NCBI RefSeq assembly: GCF_030445035.2
Contig: NC_080699.1
Coordinates: forward strand, 7,068,001 to 7,132,000
Length of the DNA: 64,000 nucleotides
Source of the DNA: Dasypus novemcinctus
Lineage: Eukaryota > Chordata > Mammalia > Cingulata > Dasypodidae
Direction: 5' to 3'
Numbering within the stretch: position 1 is the stretch's first letter; each line of letters begins with the position of its first letter. This document shows positions 55,470 through 64,000 of this stretch, in pieces. The notes under the pieces are model-generated. The model searched no databases. It worked only from the letters and a program-made list of their open reading frames with translations, and was not told the DNA's origin. The position numbers and the translations under genes are program-made.

Positions 55470-57040
55470 CATTCGAAATATTTGGGGGCCTTTTCTAGAC
55501 TTCCTTCCGCTTGCCATCTTTTGTGTTTTCCTCATAGTGTATAGTCTGTAGAATTTCATTTAACTATCATAAAGACTTCTTTTATGGTTCATTATAAGGT
55601 CTCTTGAGGAAGATCCCATTTGCACTTGAAAATATTGTATATTCTGCAGTTGTTGGCTGCAGTTTTCTATAAATGTCTATTAGGTCAGAGTAGTTTGAAA
55701 TGTTCAGATCTTCTGGATTCTTATTTGATATTTTTGTCTGGTGTTAAGATCTTCAGCTATGACTATAGGCTTATCTTTTTTATTTTATGTCTTTCAGTCT
55801 TTGCTTCATGCCTTTTGACACGCAGTTATTTGACATGTACCAAGGTATGAAAGTTCAATTTTTCTGATGAATTGACGTCTTTGTCTTATTTTTTTGTCTT
55901 GCGAAGGCGCTGACATTAATATTGCCGCTCCAGCTTTCCTATCCTTGTTTACTGGCTGTATGACGTAGCCTTTTTCTGCCTTTAACTTTTAAGCTATCTG
56001 GTATTTCCAATTTGTCTCTTTTAGACAGTGTATAACTCACAAGTTTTTAAATCCATTCTGACAAACTCTGCTGATGTGGTTGAGTTTAGGTTTACCATTT
56101 TGCTATTTGTTTTCTATTTTCCAAACTGTTTGTTCTTCCTTTGTTTCTCCTTTCCATAATCTTTTGACTTGAGTATTTCTCATCTTTTCCTTTTTACCTT
56201 TTTTTTTTTGGCATTTGATTTTGATTTTTTCTACTGAATTTTTAATTATTTCTCTTTTTATTATTTTTAGTGGTTGCTCTAGGGATTAGAATATCATCTT
56301 TAAATTATCACATTCTGTGTCACAATGATGGGAGAGAGTGTTGCTGTGGGGGGAGTGGGGGGTGGGGGCGGTGGGGTTGATTGGGACCTCATATTTTTTT
56401 AATGTAATTTTTAAAAATAAATAAATAATTTTAATTTTAAAAAAAAGAGTAAAAAATAAATAAATAAATTCTCACATTCTACTTAGATTTAATATTGTAC
56501 CACTTTTTGCGAACTGTAAGAAACTTGCAGCAGTGTTTTATCATTTACCCCATTCCCCCATCCTTTTTTGGTATTTTTTGTCATATATAATACATGTATG
56601 TACATTATAAACACTATAATACACGCTATAGTTTTTTCTTTATGGATTATATATTTTAAAATAATTAAGAGAAAAAAATCATTTATTTTTACCAATATGT
56701 TTATCAATTCCAAGTTCTTTATGCCTACTTTAGTTGTGAATTTCCATCTTGTGTCATTTCCCTTCAGCCTGAAGAATTTAATTTAGCATTTCTTGTAGCA
56801 CAGATCTGTTGGTATAAGTATACTCTTATTTATCTGAGGATGTCTTTTTTTGCCTTAAAAATTTAGAGAATAGTTTCACTGAATATAATTCTGACTTGAC
56901 AGTTCCCAACACTTCATTCCCACCCACAGCACTTTAAGATGATATTTCAATACTAAAATTTTGATGCTAAGTCAGCTATCATTTATATAATAATTCCCAA
57001 ATACTTACTATAGATTTTTCGTTTCCTGGCTGGTCTCAAG
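55470..57040 (-). repeat. Old L1 ORF2 fragment
   Basis: Antisense ORF2 flavour throughout, for example 'tgtctattaggtcagagtag' near 55,675, 'cttcagctatgactatagg' near 55,751 and 'cctgaagaatttaatttagc' near 56,769. Many gaps, non-coding. A G-rich insert lies at 56,347-56,376. Confidence 0.6.
56347..56376 (+). other. Potential G-quadruplex tract
   Basis: Four runs of at least four G separated by 1-3 bases on the plus strand (G6-A-G-T-G6-T-G5-C-G-G-T-G4), an extreme contrast with the AT-rich flanks. Confidence 0.7.
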
Positions 57041-57044
57041 ATTT

Positions 57045-57740
57045 TCTCTTATTAATTAATTAATTAATTTCTATTACATAAATATTACATCAAATATAAG
57101 GGGATTTCCATATACCCTATCCCCCCCACACATATTTTCCCCCATTAACAACATATCTCATTAGTGTGGTACATTTGCTATAATTGATGAACACATATTG
57201 AAACATTGCTACTCACCATGGTCTATAGTTTACATTATGGTTTATAGTCTGTACTGGACAATTTTATAGGTTTTGGCAGATGTATAATGGCCTGTTTCTA
57301 TCATTGCAGTGTCATTCCAATGTCCCCAAAATGCACATGTTACACCTATTCTTCCTTTCCCCCTCCCCTCAGAACCTCTGGTGGCCACTGCCCTTATATC
57401 AATGATACAAGTTCTTCCATTGCTAGAATAATAATAAGTCTACTTTGGCCAATAGTTGTATTCCCCCTTTATGGTTGTTCCCACAATCTTTAGGATTTTG
57501 GGTTAGTGATGCCCACTCTGTTTCTGCTTGAGAGGATTGTAGATTCCATGGAGTAGATTCCAGTTGTGGATACTTTGTTTTTTGGGATGGTCGTTGTCCA
57601 TCATCATCCTTTTGTTAATTGTCCTGAGTGGGTCCAATGACCTGGAGTGTAGGTGTTGGCTGCAACTCTGCTGAGATTCAGGGCTCAACCTGCATATGAA
57701 CAGACCAAAAACTGAAGTCCAAATGCCTCTTAACAATTCT
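57045..57740 (-). mobile_element. L1 3'UTR/3' end fragment
   Basis: After a TTAA-repeat start, 'catattttcccccattaac' and 'cattagtgtggtacatttgc' (near 57,160) match the L1 3'UTR family used elsewhere in this window. The segment 57,490-57,730 continues a related 3'UTR. Confidence 0.6.
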
Positions 57741-58366
57741 AATTAATAAATTAATGAATTGACTGGAGAGCATAACACTAAACCCTGGTGTTTTTGGAGC
57801 TGGACATATTTCTCACATGGGAGAACTTGCAGTTGCCAGCTAAGTCCCATTTCATTAACTTAATCTTCACTTTTCTAAACACTGACTTATTTACCTTCTT
57901 CCACCTGTCAACTACACTCTGCCCTTTCCTTAGCTACAGGCCCTGTCTGTTCCATATTTTCTGAGTTTTAATTTCCTCTTAGTACTGTCCTATTCCTATT
58001 ATTCTGAACTTTAAACATTTCCAACCTTACTTTTTCCCAGTCTAAATTCTCTCTTACCATTTGAAGCCTTGGCATCTTTTATCTATATCTGTAGGCGCAA
58101 GGGTAATAAATAACATAGATTCTTTTTTTGGCCCAGTTATGCTAAATTAGGCACCAAAAGTAAATGCCTCATTATTCCTTGTAAATTTACTCAATATATA
58201 AAAGGAACTTTAATATGGTTCATGTCGTCTTGACCGTGCTATTGGTAGGTAAATTGTCTCCTGCGCATGGTTTCCTTGCTTTTCTCATTTATTGTTACAT
58301 CTGATCAACGACTCCTCAGTAACTACTCAAATTTACAAATATTCTTTAAGGGCCAAAAATGACATC
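57741..58366. other. Intergenic DNA, nothing recognised
   Basis: AT-rich with C/T-rich patches. No gene or nameable repeat. Confidence 0.4.
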
Positions 58367-58379
58367 AAAACATATTGTA

Positions 58380-58588
58380 GGAGCAGATGTAGCTCCCACC
58401 TCCTACGTGGGAGGTCCTGGGTTCCATTCCTGGTGCCTACTGAAAAACAACACCAACGAGCAAAACAAACAAACATAAAACAACTCAGAGAAGCCTAAGT
58501 GGGTCGGTGGTTGAGCGCCAGCTTCCCACATACAAAGTTCTTGGTTTAGTCCTTGGCCCTCACTACCTCAACAAACAAACAAACAAAC
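58380..58588 (+). mobile_element. tRNA-derived SINE, older DAS-related, two units
   Basis: The head 'ggagcagatgtagctccc' with 'gggaggtcctgggttccattcc' (B-box-like) is followed by a CAAA-rich linker. A second tRNA-like unit 'aagtgggtcggtggttgagc' and a (CAAA)n tail come next. 'aaaacatattgta' (58,367-58,379) and 'aaaacattgta' (58,590-58,600) suggest the target duplication. Confidence 0.75.
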
Positions 58589-58600
58589 AAAAACATTGTA

Positions 58601-61600
58601 TTTGTGTTGACTAGTTCTAAAAAACTGGTGTGAGTGTATGAAATTCTGGTGTTTCTTTTTTGGGGTCATAACTCATTTCTCTATAATAGGGTTTGATTAA
58701 TTAGTTTATTCTTTATTAATTCAAGTATATAAATACTACCTATAAGGGGATACAAAAATACATGATACATGGTCATAGTCCTCAAAAAAGAAAATTTTAA
58801 AAAATGCCATATATACCTTGGGTGACCATGTATCTTGGTTTGCTTGAGACACTGATGGCTTTTACTTGTTTCCCATTTACTAATTTCTGGTTTCTCTTCT
58901 ATTCCCAAAATCATTGTTGTTTAAGCGGTAAATTATATGGTAATCTTTTTTTGCCCTTTTTACATTTAACTGATCAAATTTTATTCATTCTTGCCGCATG
59001 TATATTTTACAGAATTTTTGTCCTCAATGGAGCTTTTTTCAGTCACCTAACTCAGTTTTTCAGAGTGTATAATTATTTACATATTGAGATACAGTATTTT
59101 TGGAGGGGGGAAATTCATGCATAAGTTAGAAATTTTAACCTTTTTAATATTCTTTATAGAAAGAATAAAGTAGAAGAGAAATCTACCCAGAGATATGATC
59201 AATATTCTTCAGTCACTTACCTGTTATGTCCACTAATATGCATAAATATGAAAAGAAACAAGAAGCTTCTTAGTAAAATATATTTCTTAATGTAGTACTT
59301 GAAGCAAACCTTTAAAAGTAATAAGGCACTTCCCTGCCTCTCTCTCTTCCCCCACCTTCCTCTCTTATAGTATAAGGACAATTTCCAGCATTCATTCTGT
59401 AGCTATGTATTTGTGGTCTTCATGCAACTAACTATTCTGGTGCTATTAAAAGGCATTTTTAAGTCCAGCAGTTGCAATTGCAAGGTTCTACCCCCAGGAA
59501 TAATTACGAAATCCGAGATATATTCTTTACTTTCTTCCCCCCTCAATCAGGTGAAATACATAAACACCACAAATTAGCATCAATTGAGGTGTTCAGACCA
59601 GTGTGCCCTCACCAAAGAATACTTTCTCATTTAAAATAAGTAATTTAGAGTTACTCAGCAATGAAAGTGACACTGTCATTCCTGAGGGATTCATTTACAT
59701 AAACCCACTTTCAAGTGTTTGGACAGATATGAAAATTAGAGCGATAACGTGAGTGCTATGATAGAGGACTACACAAAGTGTTGGTAAGAATAATGGAAAG
59801 AACACCGCCTTGAAATGTGTTCAAGAGGCAGAAGAGGAAAGGAAAGGAGGGTGCTCCAAAGAAAGGGCAGAGCACGTGCAAAGGTACAAAAGAGAGCACA
59901 GTGGTCCTGGGTCCTGGGGCGCCGGCGTTGGGGGAACAGGCGGCCCGGTGGTGCTCACCCGGGAGAGGCGATGGTGGCCACATCTTCCAAACCGCAAGCT
60001 GCAGCATAAGTTAGGATAGAAGACAGCTTCTGATTTGTGAGTTTATTTACTAGAACATTCTGATGGGACATAGATTTTAACCTACCTTTGACTATATATT
60101 TAACACCTTGCTTTTAATAAAGAGATGAGCCCTATATAACACTGGACCATTGGCTGTTTGGGTCACCATTGCTATACCCAAACCACTTACTTCAGCCAAA
60201 TATAAAATATCAGGCCACTTTGACCTTGAGAGACAAAATAACTTTAACTTTTCTCATTTTTAGCATACTGCACGAGGCAGGAAGTGAAGGGTGCATCTGG
60301 AGGTGGCTCCTGGGGTGTAGATGTTGGTGTCCACCTGGCAGGAGCAGCCGTGAGGCAGCCCCACATGACACACAGGAAGCAGATGTCGACCAATTGGAGT
60401 GTCCAAAGGAGACCGAGGATGGCTATAGCTGGAGACTCTAGCTGGTCAGTTGGATTGTGAACTTGTTCCTTTTGAGGAAAGCTTTGAATCAGAGGCATTT
60501 TCCTGTGAGGATATTTAAATTTTAGCTCTTGGTTCTATAAATACTGAAGCATATTTTCCATTTGGTTCATCAATCTTGAGCATCCCATCAGTAGTAAACA
60601 ATGATCTACCTAATGCTGTAGGAGTCCATAATTAGGTATTACCTGGTAAAATTATAAGCCCTCCAAGTTGAGGTGCCGCTGCCAGGAAGATGTTTATCCA
60701 AGTTACACCAAATTTACTGCATTCACAGTTTTTGTACAACTTGTCATCTTTTTTCATTTGGGCTCAATGTAAAAGGCCTCACTCTATTCCAAAATGTGCA
60801 GACAATGAAATTATCATTCTAGTCAAGGGATGGGGTTGGGTTGAGAAAAAATATCCCCCTCGCAAAATATTTGCATGTGTGTATACCCCTCTTTTCTCTT
60901 TAGAGAAACAAAAGTCAAAAAACATGTGGGTCTTTCTGTTTCGTCCTACCTTTCCCTAAGGCAATGAACCACCCACTGACATGAGTAAAGGAAGGGGAAG
61001 ATTCATAGAGACCAAAATAACATGTAAGGCAATATCTCAAAATATGTTCCAGTTATAATTTTTGGCTGTATTTATTTGTTAAAGGAAGTATCTAAGCAAC
61101 TCATACTGTTTTCTTTAGTGGTTTGGTGGTACCCAAGCAAGGCTTGCAAAACCAGGCTCAGGAAACACAGAGAAATACACCCCTGGACCTGGCCCCCATC
61201 TGGACTGGGGAGGACATTGTGGGGAATGGCGGGTCCTTGAGCCCCCTGTTTGGATGATGGTTTCCCACGGCGCAAAGAACTCTAGTGTTACTAGGAGGAG
61301 AACCAGCATCCAAAACCCTTCTTTGCTGGCTAATCTGATGACCTTGGGTAAGTCATGTAGCTATGACTGTCACCATCTGTACAGCAAGCTCCTTGAGTGA
61401 AGGCATCGTGATCTTTATATCCGCAGAGATGAGCACAATTCTGGTGCATGCTTGGCAGGGAATCTGGGTGGAATTAATGTACATATTTAATATTTCAGAA
61501 CTTCAGTTTTCTCATCAGAACATAGTATCAGCCCCTGTTGGGAAGGTTTTGTGAAAGCTGCATGTCAATAAGCCTGGTAAACCCTGACCTGCAGGCATTC

Positions 61601-62874
61601 AGGAGAGGAAAATTTCCTTCCGCTCCTCTTCCTTTTCTCCCAGTTCTTTTTCCTCCCTGATTTCACTATTCAGCAAGTGCCCATAATCGGTGTGTTTGTT
61701 TTGTTTCCCACAGTAGACACAGTGTCCCTCGTTTATTGACACATGATAGATAAAGTCATCATTGTCAACGATAACAGCATACATAGTAACTGAGTTCTCC
61801 GCTGCTAGACAGTCGGCTGCTGGCTTCGTCCATGGCTGTAGAGCTAGAAGTCTTCCCCAGCCCCGCATCTCCAGCAGCCCTCAGGCCTTTTACTTCACTG
61901 CCGCTCACCCAGGGAATTCAGCTGCAGCTCTCCCTATTTGGATCAAGGTAATTCTTCTCTTCAGTGAAACCTGTCTACATCTCCACTAAGGTTTCTAACT
62001 CATCATTTGTCTAAACTCAGGTGTTTAATTTCTTTTCTCAGCCTCAAGTTTTTCCTTTTATAGTTCCTCAGTTTTGACAAATCCAAAAGAATGATATTTT
62101 ATGAATATGATTCTATGGCTTAGATTTACATATATGCATTTATTTTTATCATATCAACCGAATTCCTCAATGGGGTTAAAAAATGAGTAGGTAATGTCAT
62201 TTCTGTACCCTACAGCAGTAACTTTAAATTTTGTTACAGAAATAAAACCCCTTTTCCTGCAAATAATTGCTAATTATATTTTTCTAAAGTCAGAATTATA
62301 AACATAATTCAAATTATATTTAGTATATTGTAAAATCAGTCAATGAGAAGAATAAGGGTTTTTTGATGAATCCAAATATTTTGTGTTAGGAGTTTTGCTA
62401 GTTTTACATCAGTCTGAGCAATGTGCTGTACTTAATTCTGTATTTTATTTGGCTCACAGTTTGGAAAGATCCTGGTTCTCACAGATAAATACTTCCACAT
62501 GGCACAGGTATGTCCTTTATACTTATCTTATAATCATAGATACTATTCAAATAAGAGGTTGGAGAAACATATCTTAAGGTCTGCATACAAACCAGTTAAC
62601 CTGGTGCCTTCTAATACCTTTTGAGGAAATGTTTACTATAGTTTCATAGAATAGTTAAAAGATATTTAATCTAGAATTGGAATCAAATATTCAAAGCTAT
62701 TTTCTTACAACATCGTTGGTGACAATTAAAGCCAGTTCAAAATTACTTATCTAAATATTCAAAGTTATTTGCCTCATGTTATTAAATTGAAAACAGCAGT
62801 TTGAAGAAAAGTTAACTTCAGTTGTCTTTGATAGGTCTTGTGATGCCCATAACACGTGCAGTTGAAATGATAAA
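58601..62874. other. Intergenic DNA, no gene recognised
   Basis: AT-rich overall with a GC-richer island at 59,800-60,010, where three frames overlap on one strand and one on the other, none with a domain. The stretch 61,320-61,460 may hold small MIR/L2 remnants. No exon or RNA gene is supported. Confidence 0.35.
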
Positions 62875-63051
62875 AGTGGCTCCCTTTTATTGAGGATGTA
62901 CTCTGTGATAATTATTTTACATTTATAGTCTCATTTGCTCCCTATAAAAACCCTGCCAGGCAGGTTTTGTTGTTATTCCCAATCAACATTTGAAAAGAGG
63001 ATTATTAAATTGCCCCAGATTAAACAACTAGTTTCAAGAACTAGGGATTCA
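62875..63051 (+). repeat. MIR SINE, first part
   Basis: 'gaggatgtactctgtgataattattttacatttatagtctcattt' across 62,893-62,937 and 'ccctgccaggcaggttttg' near 62,951 follow the MIR order. It is cut at 63,052 by a DAS-SINE and resumes at 63,467. Confidence 0.65.
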
Positions 63052-63466
63052 GGGAAGCAGATTTGGCTCAACTGATAGAGCATCCACCTACCATACAGGA
63101 GGTCCAGGGTTCAAACCCCGGGCCTCCTGACCCGTGTGGTGAGCTGGCCCACGTGCAGTGCTGATGCGCGCAAGGGGTGCCGTGCTACACAGGGGTCTTT
63201 TTGTGTAGGGGAGCCCCACGCTCAAGGAGTTCACCCCACAAGGGGAGCTACCTCACGCAAAAAAATAAAGTGCAGCATGCCCAGGAGTGACGCCGTACAT
63301 GGAGAGCTGACGCAGCAAGATGATGCAACAAAAAGAGACACAGATTCCTGGTGCTGCTGACAAGAATACAAGCGGACACAGAAGAACACACAGTGAATGG
63401 ACACAGGGTGGCGAGGGCAGAGGGGGGATAGGAGAGAAATAAATAAAAAAGAAATCTTTAAAAAAA
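63052..63466 (+). mobile_element. Young DAS-type tRNA-derived SINE (armadillo)
   Basis: The head carries recognisable polymerase III promoter boxes: A box near 'tggctcaactgatagagc' (63,064-63,081) and B box near 'ggttcaaaccccgggcc' (63,108-63,124). A long GC-rich body follows, then AATAAA-rich and A-rich ends. AAGAACTAGGGATTCA (63,036-63,051) and AAGAACTAGGGGTTCA (63,467-63,482) flank it, 15 of 16 identical. This SINE family is characteristic of armadillos. The 74-codon frame inside is an artefact. Confidence 0.92.
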
Positions 63467-63520
63467 AAGAACTAGGGGTTCAAACATGGGTCAGTGTGAC
63501 TTGGACGCTCACAAACATTG
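63467..63520 (+). repeat. MIR SINE, second part
   Basis: 'ggggttcaaacatgggtcagtgtgac' is the expected continuation of the MIR interrupted at 63,052. Confidence 0.55.
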
Positions 63521-64000
63521 AGGGACACCAAGATGGCACCAACCACAGCTTGTGCCTGGTGAAATGAGGGCCCCCGTTCACTGAACATGGTCTATGATGC
63601 CCTGTTTATCCCTTGTTTAGTATTTATAAATACAAGAAGAGGGAGACTGTTTTATTCACCCACTCTTTCCTTGGGGAGGACAGTATTCTTCTGATGTTGT
63701 TGTTGACGGATGCCTTGGAACATCTCGAAGGGTTAGAAGCAGAACTTCTCCCGGCACCTGGCTGATCTGGCACCGAGTTTTAAGAGGAGGAGAAAGCAAC
63801 TCTACATCACAGGTAGGGAATAAGGAGCTGCCTAAGTATGGGAGGAGTTTGGTTTTTTTTTTAATCTCAAAGTAGCGATAGCTGGTGAACTTAATATTTC
63901 TGTGCCTGTTTTCATCTTTTCTTCCTTAGATGCTTTTTGAACATATTTAAGATAACCTGAATAATCTTTAACTGTGGCCTTCAGAGTACCCTGTGTTGGT
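63521..64000. other. Intergenic DNA, nothing recognised
   Basis: No frame, repeat or RNA gene that I can support. Confidence 0.4.

Noticed and set aside
63060-63130. A functional tRNA gene at the SINE head
   Set aside because: The tRNA-like head is continuous with a SINE body and tail and is flanked by a target duplication.
1-64000. CRISPR arrays, bacterial operons, riboswitches, phage
   Set aside because: The window is mammalian genomic DNA with retroelements. No regularly spaced repeats or prokaryotic gene organisation are present.

Overview
This is mammalian nuclear DNA, almost certainly from an armadillo (Dasypus, Xenarthra). The strongest sign is a young tRNA-derived SINE of the DAS type near 63.05-63.47 kb, with a reverse-oriented relative at 45.57-45.95 kb and older relatives at 10.9, 18.4 and 58.4 kb. 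L1/HAL1 elements, MIR, L2 and MaLR/ERVL-type LTRs fill in the mammalian background. No host protein-coding exon, rRNA or functional tRNA gene could be supported. Most short ORFs outside 46-54 kb are chance frames or decayed repeats.

The main object is a nearly complete, young betaretrovirus-like (class II, ERV-K type) provirus on the minus strand at 46,033-54,395. It has two 540-bp LTRs that differ at only 6 positions, TG...CA ends and a perfect 6-bp target duplication (AGGGAA). Its primer-binding site matches the 3' end of tRNA-Lys(UUU) at 18 of 18 bases. Reading right to left: 5' LTR, PBS, splice donor, gag, pro, pol, splice acceptor, a small arginine-rich ORF, env, polypurine tract, 3' LTR. 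Gag, pro and pol lie in three successive -1 frames. The gag-pro junction has a textbook UUUAAAC slippery site followed by a predicted H-type pseudoknot. Pol (916 codons) and Env (559 codons) are open throughout. Gag is split by a one-base frame change in an overlap that contains a C7 run. The protease has DTR instead of DTG, and RNase H has Lys in place of its catalytic Glu. No dUTPase domain is visible.

The most unusual feature is at the start of the spliced (env) transcript. The acceptor CAG is directly followed by an ATG that opens an 85-codon arginine-rich, leucine-rich ORF. The leader exon contains no ATG, so this ORF is the first one on the spliced RNA, and it overlaps the Env start in another frame. 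Its position, size and composition recall the Env-leader-derived Rem (MMTV) and Rec (HERV-K) RNA-export proteins.

The rest is a layered repeat landscape. 0.8-2.8 kb: 5' part of an L1 flanked by an 11-bp duplication. 7.8-15 kb: long minus-strand L1 hit by an LTR and a SINE, with an internal tandem duplication. 17-20 kb: ERVL pol remnant split by an internally deleted L1. 22-23 kb: MIR cluster. 28.9-33.7 kb: two solo LTRs flanking a decayed ERVL-like provirus. 36.5-42 kb: an old L1 interrupted by a hAT-type element and a complete HAL1. 43.2-43.9 kb: a MER5-type element split by an L1 tail. 55.5-57.7 kb: further L1 remnants. 62.9-63.5 kb: a MIR split by a DAS-SINE.
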